DNA of 64,000 nt from Zhengitettix transpicula (GCA_037074705.1 CM073590.1:50061895-50125894), one strand, 5' to 3'; numbered from the stretch's first letter, positions 21,261 through 33,692 are shown. Numbers and translations: made by a program. Notes: generated from the sequence alone by a model not told the origin.

Positions 21261-24200
21261 AATTTATGCTAATAGGCCATAAAACACTGACTCTACACTT
21301 GATTGACAAACACACGGTCGTAGTTATTGAATTTTCCTCCGGGATCTGGATCTGCTGCACCTCCGGATCATTAGTCAGACATATTGTTACGCATTGTCTT
21401 TATGTGGAAAATGATGATGATCTCAGTACGCGTAGGAATCTTAATGTGGTGCTAAATATTTGATTATTCTTTGCAGTTTTTTCACAAAGTACCTCGCTGT
21501 CCAAACTTTATACTTGGATTCTAAAAAACTTGTAACTTTCTCGGTTGAGTTTATACTCAGGCCACGCTGTTCGTTCACCGCTCCCAGATTCTCATTTCCT
21601 CACGCGATCACATCAACCGACCAACTGCCTTCAGACAGTGCTAGTGACTCACAACAAAGCTATCCTACACATTGTCGTCTTTGAAGAATTGGCACCACTA
21701 ACAATCGAATTATTAAAATCATCACTGGCCTCTAATTAGTATTACAGTATATATAATTAATTTCCATCCAATCTATGCCTGATTGATACAAGTTAATATC
21801 CATAATCATATTAACAACATTCTTGTAATAAATTATTTCAGAAAGAATAGAAGTATTTACTATCAGCATAGAGTATGGAATTTTATTAATTACAAAATAT
21901 TAGAAATTAGCTATGAAGTTCGTAAAATAAATCTTAAATGTAGATTTTATTTGTTAAAAAGTGCCAATATCAATGTCCAAGTATAACATTTAATCATATT
22001 TTACACTATTCAAGATTCAACCAATTGATCGAGTGAATAAAGATGGGAAAAATAAATTATAAAGCAAGTGACACGCCCCAAAAATCAATCTGAAATGTTA
22101 TCAATTAGTAAGAAAATCGGTTACTTCACCAATCAGGTCGGTGCCTCAGTTTGAATTATGAACTACTGCACGAAGACAACTAATTTTTCCATAGGAATCA
22201 ACAAGACTGCTACTAAAAGTTGAAAACACTTGTAAAAACCTTCTAAGTTCTTGATGGTTAATAATCGATTATATGACGGTGGATAGTAACTAGTAACTAC
22301 GTTCTTGCCATGTCAATTCGGCCAGTTCAACAGGTGGCAGTCCCAACAGTGTTTGTCATGGAATAACCAGAATCACGCAAATAGTCGACCACAGAAGTGC
22401 AATTACAGAGGCTTCGATCAAGCAGTGGTCGGTTCTCAACCCCAATTTCAAGTGGTTAACATGCACCAGAGTCATCAAAGTACGATATTAGAAAATGTGT
22501 CTGCTTTAAAATAGCTGAAAATAGAATTATTTAATTATGCCAAGTAGCTGTTCATATAAATATCATATTAATTTCGCAAACTGAAGAACAAAGAAGATAT
22601 TAACATAATATTCGCTTATAATAGATATTTATGTATTAATATTTTGTCTCCATTATAAAAATAAACTTTTGTATAATTTTGTTACAAAATATTTTTATTA
22701 ATTTTGATTTTACAGAAAGGTTTTTAGCATTTTCCAAAGTTACCTAACAAAAAATATAATTTTATTAATAAAATTTAAGAACACATTTTTTCAAATTTTG
22801 GCAAATGTATAATGATCAAGGTACAATAAATGATTATATATCATTATATATTCTGAATATATAGCAAACGTATTCCAATTCTGTAAATTGAGAGATTTCT
22901 TGTGACCCTGTTTCTTGTATTTATGACGAGGAAATCTCAGAGAAATTGATTTTTCATGTAATTCCTATTACGAACTGTTTCATTGAAAGATACATCGTCA
23001 TTTTAATTTTCTTTCTCGTACTGTCCGGTAAATTTGTATATCAATATTGTCTTCAATTTCAATAAACGCTTTCGCGGATTCATTATTTATAATTTCAGAA
23101 ACTTTATTTAAATTTGATGTAATCTGGGCCCATAACCTCTTAAAATTGTGTTACTTCAAGAAAGTTCTAGAATAAGCCGGATGGATAATTTATTAAAGAT
23201 ATTACAATTTGAAAAACGTGTTAAAAACAAAACGTTCTGGGGACAGTAACGATTTTGCACAGCCCTGCTGTAGAATAGGTGGAGCCATCATTCACTAAAC
23301 ACTAAGTTTACAATTTTCTGTAACATACATACATTTTCACTACGTACGTAAGTGTACGTTATTTATTTATGTTGACTGATAATCGAAAATTCTGATTTGT
23401 AAATAAAGAATTATTATTTCAATAAAGCATGCACAAATTAATAGGTCGATAAAAGATCGTGATTCGAAAATTATCTATTAGAATTTTTATTAATGTTTGA
23501 ACAGTAGGGAAAGTAGTCAATAGGACTTAAATAATATTTTTCAGTGTCTAATTTGGTAGTTTTGATTGTTCTGAGTGTACCATTTGTATCTTTATAATTT
23601 TAAGAGAGATTACTTAAAAATGGTGACACGCTATTTCTAGAAATAAAGAAAATTATTTTAAACTCGTTCTAAATTTATTATAAATATTGATGAATGACTG
23701 AAGGATCCAAGGTAAGTCAATGCTTAATTCACAAAAAAACAAAAATAATAATCGCGTGCCCAATTCTCACTTCTATTTGATTTCATTTTCCGCTAAAATT
23801 TTACGATAATTATATTTCTTATAAAATAATAGAAAGATCAGCCTTTAATCATAAAAAAAATTAATTTTCAATTTAAAAAATAATAAATATTAAACCCGAC
23901 GTTTCGGCCACGATTGGGATAGGAATGTGTGGGAAAAACGCACGTTAGAAATTTGGTCAACATAATTTTTTTTATAATTAATATTTATTATGTTTTAAAT
24001 TAAATAACAATGTTTCCAATTAAAGGCTACAATTTTTATTCTTTAATTTAAATATGAAATCAGGTTGTTATAATTATATTTCGTATCATTTACATATCTT
24101 CCGTTTAGCGATTGCAGAAATTTAAAATTTTTCCTGTGGTTCACAATTTATACAAGTCTGCCGACTAAGTACAATATCAGTCTCTGATTAATTTCTTTGG

Positions 24201-24876
24201 TTTCCTTAAATGCTTTGAAGTAACACAATCTTTGAGCATCAATTTACGTTTTGTTTAGTATCCTGAAGTATGCAATTACTGCCTATTCAAACAAGCAAAA
24301 TTAAAGGATTACGGTTCTCTTGCAAATAATGATCTTCTTTGAACTCCAGCGGCGGATCTAGTGACAGTGGATCCCCTTTGAAGCTAAATGTTACGAAACG
24401 CTTCCTTCAAAGTAAGTGTTCATGAGGGAGGGGAGTTGCGAGTCAGCAAAAAGCCAGGATCCATTGTGAAACGTGGCCTGCCTTCTTCCTCTAATTGTAA
24501 AAAGGGCCACAGTAAGGAAACAATATCCACAGATTCAAATTAAAGCAAAGTATTATTTTACGTTCACAAATATCATATTTATATATCGCTAAAGTAAATG
24601 ACAATAAACAAAATTCTCTGTAATTTAGTAGTTTCGTGCAACTCATACTTATTTACATTCAAAAGTTTTAGATTACTCAAGAAATTTGTTTATTCACTAG
24701 TGTTTGGTTGGTTATTGTTCCAATTCCTAATCCATGAGGCAAAAGTAAACTTGTACCAAGTCAAGTTTATTTCTGATATGGAGACTCAAAGCCTTTCTTA
24801 CAAAATTATGAGTAGAACTCCTTATTTTAACTAGATCTCTTTAATCATTTTCGGTATTATTGGTACTATATATTAA
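21261..24876. other. Long AT-rich stretch, no supported gene
   Basis: Short open frames only, none with motifs. Around 23850-23990 an AATAAATATTAA...TTAATATTTATT inverted repeat flanks GACGTTTCGGCCACG, a word common in foldback or Penelope-like ends. A GC-richer patch at 24345-24500 is unassigned. Confidence 0.4.
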
Positions 24877-25051
24877 TACGAGGGTAGTTCCGGCAGTACC
24901 AGAACTGACATATAGATGGTACATTGTTGTATGAAAAAGAAAAGTGGTCTAAAGTACGAACAATATAAAGCTTGCATTTGAAGCTGAAGATGCTTGTTTG
25001 GTGTTTGTTTGACAACCATTAATAACGAACGCTCTCAGTAAATTTGTAGAC

Positions 25052-26430
25052 ATGGAAAAAATTGGTCAGGGTTATTTTGAAAGGTCACAGTCCAACCAAA
25101 ATCAAAGTCGAGCTGGATTCTACTCCAGGGGAATCTTATCTTTCTTTTAAATCAATAAAATATTGGGTCGACGAGTTAACATGATGCCGTACGAGCTGCC
25201 AAGACGAATATGTCTTTGGTCAACCAAATGAAGTGACCGCGTCAGAAATTCACAAAATACTATTGGGTTACCGTCGACGGAAAGTGCGAGAACTAGTAGA
25301 CAAGGAAGGCATTTAAAAACGTGCTTCATTGATTGAAAATTTGGACATGAGAAAGCTGTACGGAAGATTGGTGCAACGTTTGCTTACAATGGAACAAAAC
25401 CAGCTTCGTGAGGATGTTGCAATCGAGTGTTTGGTGATGTTTTCCAGCAATAAAGCCCAGTTTTTGTGTTGATTCATAACTATGGATGAAACACGGCTCC
25501 ATTAATTCACGCCTGAGACGAAGGAACAGGCAAAACAATTATCTGAAGAAGAAGATGAAGGTGTAGACAGGCTATATATAGGGTCATCCACATAGTGACA
25601 ATTCCCCTCTCGGAACGGTACAGCAAGGTAGCCAGGGGTTAACTAGGGCCCCCGGACTATAGTTTAAAAGTGATGCAGGGAAAAACCTGCATTAGGTATG
25701 TCGAGCATTTGGTACTTGTCCCACGCCCTTCCAGGGTTTGCTGTGAGGACGCAGTATTCCCTTCTCCGCACCTCGACCAGTTTAGGAGGCAGCTGGCCGA
25801 CTGTTCCAATATGGATAGCGGACAACTCTTAGCGTAAGCCCAAGAACATACGCCTTTCAAAACACGACGAGGTGCCTCGGCTTGGGGGAGCCTTAGTTAA
25901 AAAAAACAGAGAGAAGTGAAGGCATCTCTAAAGGTAGTTTCCTCCAGAGCTCTCTGGGAAGGTTCACCTGCGAGAGAACAGCCCTCGCAGGCTAAAATTA
26001 ACTGAAATGGGACAATCGGCTTTAAGATGGCGAAGACAGTTTTATCTAGTGTCAAGTCATGGCATCAGACTTTCAGCGGTGGGTATTGCCGCGCTCGAGT
26101 CATAAAATCAGGAAAACGGCTGCGTTTGGCGAAAAATAAAATGTTGTTCCATGAGGACAATGCACCAGTGCACACATTCATTATCGTGAAGGCCAAAATC
26201 AATAAGTTAAAGTTGTAATTGCTTCCTGTCTCGCCATTTGCCAGAATTAGTTCCCTTGGATTTTTTCTCTTTCGAAAATTAAAAAAATAGCTCGATGGTA
26301 AAATATTTGTCAACAATGAATAAGTGGAGTCTGCAGTTGATGCCTATTTTTTCCGAGAATGACAATTCTGACATTAAACAGGTTATCGAAGCTATTAGAC
26401 ATCGCTAGCAAAAGTGCATCAAGCTAAGAG
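25052..26430 (+). pseudogene. Mariner transposase 2, dead and interrupted
   Basis: Before the insert: LKGHSPTKIKVELDS (N-terminal helix), SIKYWVDEL, YRRRKVRELVDKEG, SLIENLDMRKLYGR, and the first catalytic block TMDETRLH then a stop and FTPETKEQAKQ (about 25480-25535). After the insert: KMAKTVLSSV (26025) and the second catalytic aspartate in FHEDNAPVHTF (about 26138-26170). The third aspartate is not recognisable. Stops and frameshifts are frequent, so the element was dead or dying before or soon after the family A insertion. Confidence 0.85.
25581..25992 (-). mobile_element. Family A retroposon copy A5 inside mariner 2
   Basis: Minus orientation. Hairpin end GAGAGAACAGCCCTCGCAGG at 25972-25991. 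The poly-A end is missing or replaced (GGGTCATCCACATAGTGAC at the left). Splits the transposase between its first and second catalytic aspartates. Confidence 0.8.
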
Positions 26431-26515
26431 TAAAATACGTTGAGAAATAATGATATTTTTTTCCATTCCTTATGTTTTTTTTGTTAGGTCGGGTACGTTT
26501 TGGACAATCCTCGTA

Positions 26516-29500
26516 ACTTGGCAAGAAAATGGCTATAATAAAATACTTTTAAGATGAAGACGATGGTTGTCCGTCATGGCTCGAGGGTACACCGACGCTG
26601 CTGGAAGCACTGTGAATTTTTTAGTCCACCATTTTTTACCCACTACGCTTAAAGTGAAATATTCGTCGTAAATTTTGTACAAAGAAGGGAAATTATTGAG
26701 AACTGCATGAAATTTGTGTTGCTATATTCCTAAACATGAAAGGTATAAATTTTACAGTGTATAGAAATTGTTTTTGGAACTCAAGCAAATACGAGCAAGC
26801 TCGAGGCCAGGCTATGCTTTGTATATAATAATGCTACACAATTAATCTCAAGTTGTCATGTATGAATCGTGAGCTTTATATTCCGCACAACTGCAAAAGT
26901 CAACACAGACTGTGGGATGAATTAGCAACACAAAGGTCAACCTCACCCACCCCAGGCCGGAACCCCCAAAGCAATTAGCACAATATCATTAGCCAGCGCG
27001 GTCCGACAACAGCCGTAAAAGATGTGATTTATACTACAAAAGGATTTTCATTTGTTTTATTTGATTCCCTCCGCCGTAATTACTTTTACCTCTTTCCAAG
27101 GGGAGAGGGAACGAAATAAAGAGATTATGTAAAATCTCCGGTCGGATTAATCATTACTGAGCTCAAATACCATTTAAATAACATCTTGAGGGGAAAATTT
27201 AAGTGGAAGTGATGTACTATTTTCAGTACTTTAAAAGAATATAATTTCAATAATTTTTGTAGAATTTGATTGTCTAAGAAGTTATTTTGCTAAGAGGCTT
27301 CGAATAAAACTGGTTATTATCCAAGATTGCATAACTTTTGGAAGAGTACGAGGGTACAGACAGAGAATATTGCATAATAGTCTGTAAGAATATTCGAAAT
27401 ATTCTAGACATATTTATGTCTATGTGCCGAATTCTATTCAGAAATACGATTTATTCTCGCCCAAATATCAACGATATTTCTTCATAGTAATTCTTCATAT
27501 TAATATAGTTGTAGAAAACACATTTCTCTTTCAGATTTAGTAGACGAATGAGTTAATTACAGTTCAAGTTCAAATATCGAAATCACACATACCAAAGAAA
27601 AATAAAATTTTCTTTATGAAAGGTATGATTTAAAAATTTTCACGAATATGTAAACACCACAGGAGGTTGGCGTCTGAGCAGTGTTGTTTGCAGGATCGTG
27701 TGCTCTTTGAAGCCTCTTAAATGTATTTTCTTTAAAATAAACTTGGATTGTGATTTTTTTAATATTACCCAAACTCTACGAATATTACTTTTGTTTTGAA
27801 ACAATAAATTACTTTAAAGTAAGATTTATAATTACTGAATAGTTCCAATTTATTTTGATTTAATTGATTCTGGCGCCTAATGCGTCAGCCTTTGTTTAAT
27901 TGTACGACACAACTCTGTTTGAAGGCCCTATTTGTAGCACAAAAATGAGGCAATTTGTAGAGCTTTACGGGTGCTGCAAGGGGGTGAAAAAGTATACTGC
28001 GTATGCCTATTTTCCATTTAAGTTCAAGATCGTGTGCTCATAAGCTTCTAGCACTCACGTGGCTAGCTGGCTGCATTTGCGATAGCGCGTGTGACCCAAC
28101 GCGGGTAGTTTAAAGTCTTCGATATTGAAACAGAAATTCTCACTGTTAAAATACAATTATTATAAAGGGTCTTAAAATTAAGAAAAATAATTCTTACTAA
28201 ATTAATTTGCATTTTAAACATTAGAACATATGTACCACCTTTTAGTTGATTATCTCATTTCTATTACTTTTGATGAATTTTATTATTAATTTTTTGCTTC
28301 CCATCTTTGTTGTTCTTACCCAGGCAATGGAATACCCGGTAAACACTTCCAATAAAGTAGTTTAGCTGGTTTTTTGTTTTTATAGTCTGTCTTTAAGAAA
28401 TTATAAAAATGTTTTCAAAGTTTGGGTTATAATTTTGATCATAAAATTGCCTACAGAGTAATGAATTGATATAGTATGTCTTGGGTCTATTATTTTCCTT
28501 TAGCTTGACTTATTGTTCGTACACTAAGGGTTTTTTAATTTATTTATCTTTTCACTCCTTGGATCTGCCTATAAAATTATCTGCTTTCCGATTTTGGTGT
28601 CTTTCTCTAATCTCTTATAACGTTTTTTTTAAAACAGTATTATTTTTGTTTTAATTAAATCTAAATAGATAAGTGTTATTGTATCAAAATAAATGATAAA
28701 ATTTATCATTTTCTGAATGGGATATTTTTTACATGTCAACTCACATTAATTTTTCATAATATATTTAAAAAAATGAAATTTCTGCCTGACTCTGGAGATC
28801 AAAAGAAATATTCTTATGGAGCACCTATTGGCTACTCTCAGGAAACGGGGGGAGAACTTCGAAAGAATAAAAATCTGATGTGTAAATAAACGCGCTTAGA
28901 CGAGAATGATTTTAGTGGTCAGAAATTGGAGAATGCTTGTTCCGTGTCTTGGCCGGAGGACATACAGCCTTCGTGTGACCTTACGGAACTTGTACGGAAC
29001 CGTTGGCGTCGCCAGCTGCTTGTACGGAAATGGCTCTTTGTGTTGGTGTCGCCAGTTGTCCCGCATCTCTCTGGTTACGCGGCGTACTCGCCAAAGTTGC
29101 TGTTCTGTCGTGGGCCATACTGGACATATCTCAGGTATTCATTATATTTGCTGGCAAAATGATTTTTAAAATATTTTTTTGGGGCGGTTGCAAAGAGCTA
29201 CATCTGTTACCCAGAGCATCTACCAGACAGACTTAGCATGTCTATGTTTACTTGCCATCATTTGCAAGACTCGTTCTGGGGTAAACAACAAAAGATTGTC
29301 CAGGCAAAACGTGCCCTGCAATTAGAATGCCACACACAGTAATGCATGCGTTTTGCCAGAGAAAGTAAAATTATATAACATTAAAATTTAATTTACATTT
29401 GTGGTGAAACGAATCCCGCACTATATATGACTACAACTTTTTTGTTTCCTTAGCAATGCATTTCCCTAAAAATACTAGTAAATTGGGAAGACTGCGTTTA

Positions 29501-29989
29501 AGGTTTTTCATAACGCGGAGTGCAATTTAAGGTTGGTCTAAAGTTATCTATGGCTTAAATAAAACCGTTTGGGTCATTTTCTGTAAAGCGAACAAAGTGA
29601 AGGTTTTATAACGTCCGTCATTTTCTCCTAAGATGGTTGATAGAATAGTTATACTCCTTAAAAATTTTCACTGAAATCGGTATCGATCAATCAGTTATTT
29701 GTTAAAAGCGAAAAAATTTAGAGTGACAAGAAAATATAGGAATTATGATGCCATCGGTATCGGATCCCCTCTTTCATGAAGAGTAAATATATACTAAACT
29801 CACTCGATTCCTAGCAATGTAATGATATGTGTAAGATTTTACTTGTATAGATTATGTTCTATGTTGCTGATTGACATGTTTTGTTTTCAACAAACAAGAA
29901 AAGTATATTTATTAGATTACAAATTGAAAGAATAATGTAATGTCTGTGTATACAATATTTAACATGGTTGTACTGGGTGAACAGCAACA
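26516..29989. other. Intergenic stretch with a GC island
   Basis: Mostly AT-rich. 26900-27120 is GC-balanced and rich in ATTAG/TAATTA words. 28900-29240 is GC-rich with all three plus-strand frames open and internal near-repeats (TTGTACGGAA twice, GTCGCCAG(C/T)TG twice). No protein family recognised. Confidence 0.35.
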
Positions 29990-30390
29990 TACCACTATGA
30001 TCAAAAAGTAAGGTGAAATTGTCATTTAAAACTCCCGGGTATTAGGAAGGCAGGTAAATTTTTTTCCTAGGTTGGTAGAACTGTCTATAATATTTGCCAA
30101 GCGTCTGTTTGTTAAAAGGTTTAATTATCTCCGAGTTACACGTGTTTTTGTAAACAACCTAAAGTGAATTTTTGATTTTTGCAATGGGTGAATTTGTTGA
30201 GGAAAGAACTAGCATCAAATTTCGTTTGCGGAACGAATATTCTTGTGCGGACACGTTGAAAATGTTGCGGAAGGCCTTTGGTGGTCAAACTATGGCACAA
30301 AAAAACGTTTATAAGTGGTACAACGAGTTCAAAGGGGGCCGAGAACGCGTTGAAGACGAACCGCGCTCTGAACGACCATCAACGTCTACC

Positions 30391-30421
<31 letters not shown>
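30391..30421. repeat. (GATA)n, 3' tail of the LINE
   Basis: Eight GATA units at the junction. Read in the LINE's direction this is a TATC microsatellite tail, used instead of poly-A by several LINE clades. Confidence 0.9.
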
Positions 30422-30759
30422 TTATTCACCATTAGCCCTCTAAAGAGGAAATAGGATTCGTCACAAATGTACAGTAGATAAATTGCATATAAACTTATAA
30501 TACACAAAAACACACACAAAAATTCATATCTGTTTATATTAGTCTAGTCACTACAATCATACACACTATTTTTAGGAAACACGCACACGACACAAATCAC
30601 TTCCTGGTATTAATCTCCTGTCGCTAGGTACGGAGGGATGTCGTCATAGATATTTACTAAAACAGAAAGCAGAGGCAGGAAAACAGAACCAAAAGGGGAA
30701 AACTGGACAAACTATTTACATATTTATAGCATATTCGGCAATTTTGTAGGCAAGGCAGT

Positions 30760-32727
30760 TCAACGAATGTCAGACCGATTCAAAAATTCGTGTACGGAGT
30801 AATAAGTTCCATTGACAAGGTAAGTTTTACACTCCTTTACGAATAAGTTGTAGTTGTTGATGTTCTTTACATGATCAGGAAGGCTGTTAAATAGTGCGAT
30901 ACCGGAATAATGAACGCTAGACTCATAGAGACTGAGGCTGTGCTTGTCAGACCTAAGAACTGAACGGTTTCTTGTGTCATAGCCATGATTGTCCCCGTTA
31001 CTTGCAAAAAGGTTCATGTTGCGTTTAACAAATTTTAGTATTTCTAATATGTAAGCGCTAGGTAGAGTCAGAATATGGAGTCTTTTGAACAGCGGCCTGC
31101 AGCTTTCTCTAGCATCTGAATCTGATATAATTCTAATGGCTCGTTTTTGCAGTTTGAAGACATCCACACTACGAGAACAATTGCCCCAGTTGGCAATACC
31201 GTAACACATATGTGAATGAAAGTAGGCAAAGTAGACTAGTGAAGCAGTTTTGGTATCAACTTGTTGCGTCAATAGTCTCAATGAGTAACAAACAGAACTA
31301 AGTTTGCGCACGAGGCGATCAATGTGCAAGTTCCATTTTAATTTCATGTCGACTTGCAAGCCGAGGAAAGTCGCATGATCAGAGAACTTATCCGTTACGA
31401 TGTTGTTGGTTTCTGTTGTAAAACGAACTAACTTAGTTTTCTGTACATTGAGTGTTAATTTATTGGCGGCGAACCAAGTATTTAGGTCTCTAGATGCAGT
31501 CTCAATCTTCGCATTGAGATTATTTAAATCAATGTCCGTAATTAACAAATTAGTGTCATCTGCGTATAAGACAGATTTTATAGGGTCCATATATTCTGGA
31601 AGATCGTTAATATACAAAAGAAAAAGCAGGGGACCTAATATTGAGCCCTGAGGCACGACACAAGAAATGCCCTCCCATTCTGACAAGTGCACCTCACCAG
31701 CTTTGTTTTTTAAGGCTACCTTCTGTTTCCGATTGTTGAGATAAGATTCAAAGAGTGCCAAAGCGTTGCCTCTGATCCCATAATATTCTAATTTTTGGAG
31801 GAGTATGCTGTGGTCTACAAGATCAAATGCCTTCGAGAGATCAGCAAAAATTCCGGCTACCTTCAGTTTTTCATCAAGGGAATTTTGTATACTCTGAATA
31901 AACTCGTACATAGCGGTGCTCGTGGATTTTTGTTTGAGGAAGCCGTGTTGAGCAGGAGTAATTACTTTATACTTCGTCAAGAATTCAAGTAACTTTTTGT
32001 GTAAAATTTTTTCTAGTATTTTTGAAAATATCGGAAGTAGAGAAATTGGTCTGTAATTTGATGCGTCGGTGGGCGAACCCTTTTTGAAGATCGGAATAAC
32101 TTTAGCAGCTTTAAGAGAGTCGGGAAAAATGCCGGTAGAAAGACACGCGTTGAATATGATTTGAAGGGGAGTAGCTATGACTTCGGCACAGTAGTTCACG
32201 ACTTTGCTTGAGATGCCATATATATCCGCAGATTGGGTACATTTTAGCTTTCTTATTACGTTTATTATTTCGATACTGGTAACCGGTTGAAGAAAAATGG
32301 AATTCTGAACACTCGGTACGGCGTTTTGTAACAGTTTATAAAAAGCACGAGCTTCTGATGGCTTATTATTAGAAAATTGATCCGACACATGAACAAAATA
32401 TGAATTAAATATACCCGCAGCGTCTCTGTTGGTGAAAGTTTTACCGTTGTCGACAAGCTTAATATCTGCCACGTTATAATTGACTTTACCTGAGATATTT
32501 TTAATCACCTCCCAAGTTGCTTTTATTTTGTTATTTGAGTTTGCTATATACTCCGATGTATGTAATTTTTTAGCAGCTACAAGCACTTTCCTGTAGATAC
32601 GTCTATAAGATCGGAAGAAAGTCAAGAATTGTGGCGATGAATTAATATTTTTAAATATATTCATTTGGCAGAGCCTTTCGCGAGAAACTAGTATGCCTTT
32701 AGTTATCCAATTTTTTACTTTGATATT
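30760..32727 (-). CDS. Non-LTR retrotransposon reverse transcriptase, partial (no start)
   Basis: Copies LINE RNA into DNA at the target site. The frame is open for 655 codons from the insertion junction (NIKVKNWITKGILVSRERLC) to the stop. The first ATG at 32664 (634 codons) is internal, because the 21 codons upstream are open and belong to the linker after the missing endonuclease. Counting from that ATG: KVIPIFKKG about 188-196, NYRPISLLP 203-211, motif A FADLSKAFD 273-281 (Asp 275), motif B PQGSILGP 338-345, motif C YADD 367-370, then thumb and a C-terminal YDTRNRSVLR block. No RNase H domain is evident. All catalytic residues are present and no stop or frameshift occurs, so the insertion is young. 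Probably CR1/L2/Jockey group; clade unsettled. Cannot be autonomous without its 5' end. Confidence 0.93.
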   Translation of the reverse strand, partial: NIKVKNWITKGILVSRERLCQMNIFKNINSSPQFLTFFRSYRRIYRKVLVAAKKLHTSEYIANSNNKIKATWEVIKNISGKVNYNVADIKLVDNGKTFTNRDAAGIFNSYFVHVSDQFSNNKPSEARAFYKLLQNAVPSVQNSIFLQPVTSIEIINVIRKLKCTQSADIYGISSKVVNYCAEVIATPLQIIFNACLSTGIFPDSLKAAKVIPIFKKGSPTDASNYRPISLLPIFSKILEKILHKKLLEFLTKYKVITPAQHGFLKQKSTSTAMYEFIQSIQNSLDEKLKVAGIFADLSKAFDLVDHSILLQKLEYYGIRGNALALFESYLNNRKQKVALKNKAGEVHLSEWEGISCVVPQGSILGPLLFLLYINDLPEYMDPIKSVLYADDTNLLITDIDLNNLNAKIETASRDLNTWFAANKLTLNVQKTKLVRFTTETNNIVTDKFSDHATFLGLQVDMKLKWNLHIDRLVRKLSSVCYSLRLLTQQVDTKTASLVYFAYFHSHMCYGIANWGNCSRSVDVFKLQKRAIRIISDSDARESCRPLFKRLHILTLPSAYILEILKFVKRNMNLFASNGDNHGYDTRNRSVLRSDKHSLSLYESSVHYSGIALFNSLPDHVKNINNYNLFVKECKTYLVNGTYYSVHEFLNRSDIR

Positions 32728-33623
32728 GGGTCACTTCCGAAAAATCAAAGATTTGGTGCTTTAAAATCGTCGATGGACAATTAGAGATCTCGCTGATAGT
32801 GTTGGAATATAATTTGGCTCAGCCCAAACCGTTTTGAAGAATGTTTTGTGTCTCAATCGCGTCAAGTCTCGATTAGTGCCAAAATAGGTAATTTTTTTGG
32901 AAAAAAAGCGTCGCGTTGATGTGTGTGAAACTTTGCTGTCTGCTTATCAGGACCACTTGAAATGCATCATTACTGGAGACGAGACTTGGATTTACGCATA
33001 CGACCCTGAAACCACCGACCAATCCAGCGAATATCGTGCAAAAGGTGAAGCAAGACCGAAAAGACCACGGCAAAGTCTATCGAAAATCAAGGTCATGTTG
33101 ACAGTTTTACTTGATAATCGTGGTGTGGTGCACTATGAATTCCTTCCGCCGGGTCAAACTGTCAACAATGAATATTATTTGAGCGTTATGCGTCGTTTGC
33201 GTGAAGCTATTCGTCTGAAACGGCGGAAATTATGGGCGAACAACTCTTGGTTCCTTCATCACAATAATGCACCATGTCATACTGCATTAGTTCTTTGCGA
33301 CTTTTTTTGCCAAAAACTCGACTCATATCGTTCCGCAACCACCGTATTCGTCTGATTTGGCTCCGTGCGACTTCTGGCTATTCAGCAAACTCAAAAGGCA
33401 AATGCGGGGACGCCGTTTTGCCACGATTGAGGACATTAAAACCGAATCGAAGAAGGTCTTGAAGGCTATACCGGAAAAAGACTATTCCGACTGTTTCGAG
33501 GACTAGAAAAAGCGCTGGAAAAAGTGCGTATTTTTTAGTGATGCCCATATAATAAGCAATTAATTGAAATTTGACATGAAAACTTAGTTTAAGCTCATCT
33601 CGATATTTAAGTGAATTAATTAT

Positions 33624-33692
33624 GTAAGAACTGGGAATCGAACCCAGGATACTGAACATACGCAGTTGCTCTAACCATCTGAGTTACAGTGT
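33624..33692 (-). repeat. tRNA-derived SINE head
   Basis: Minus strand: TAACTCAGATGGTTAGAGCA (A box, 33667-33686) and GGGTTCGATTCCC (B box, 33633-33645), with an intact T arm CTGGG/CCCAG. The predicted acceptor strands do not pair, so this is a tRNA-like SINE or tRNA pseudogene rather than a tRNA gene. Confidence 0.65.

Larger units (their letters stand above)
24879..26513 (+). mobile_element. Mariner relic 2, split by family A copy
   Basis: Ends CGAGGGTAGTTCCGGC (24879) and, reversed, CGAGGATTGTCCAAAACG (26513) form a decayed inverted repeat flanked by TA on both sides. Without the roughly 410-bp insert at 25581-25992 the length is about 1.2 kb, normal for mariner. Confidence 0.85.
30391..32727 (-). 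mobile_element. 5'-truncated LINE inserted in mariner
   Basis: Both edges are set by comparison with the uninterrupted mariner at 59750-59780: left flank ...CAACGTCTACCGA, right flank GGGTCACTTCCGAAAAATC. On the minus strand it ends in a (TATC)n tail (30391-30420) after about 370 bp of 3' UTR. The 5' edge is inside coding sequence. No clear target duplication is visible. Confidence 0.92.
30184..33520 (+). pseudogene. Mariner DD34D transposase, copy M3a, interrupted
   Basis: ATG at 30184 begins MGEFVEERTSIKFRLRNEYS. The helix-turn-helix region through RVEDEPRSERPSTSTD is open to the LINE junction at 30391. After the insertion the frame resumes near 32730 with stops. At 32897-33355 it reads CETLLSAYQDHLKCIITGDE, WIYAYDPETTDQSSEYRAK, KIKVMLTVLLDNRGVVHYEF and HHNNAPCHTALV. 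The second catalytic position is N instead of the D kept in copy M3b. A frameshift follows near 33300, then DLAPCDFWLFSKLKRQ-like sequence with the third Asp in another frame. A stop occurs in the last block (FED then a stop, near 33503). Confidence 0.9.
29992..33560 (+). mobile_element. Mariner relic 3 (copy M3a), split by a LINE
   Basis: Left end CCACTATGATCAAAAAGTAA next to TA matches the inverted right end of copy M3b (60620-60657). The right end here is lost in 33540-33560. Removing the LINE at 30391-32727 leaves about 1.23 kb. Confidence 0.85.

Noticed and set aside
32662..32664. ATG at 32664 as the true start of the 634-codon LINE protein
   Set aside because: The frame is open upstream to the insertion junction with typical linker residues, so the ATG is internal to a truncated ORF.
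33624..33692. tRNA gene on the minus strand
   Set aside because: A and B boxes are good but the acceptor strands do not pair and the anticodon arm is poor.
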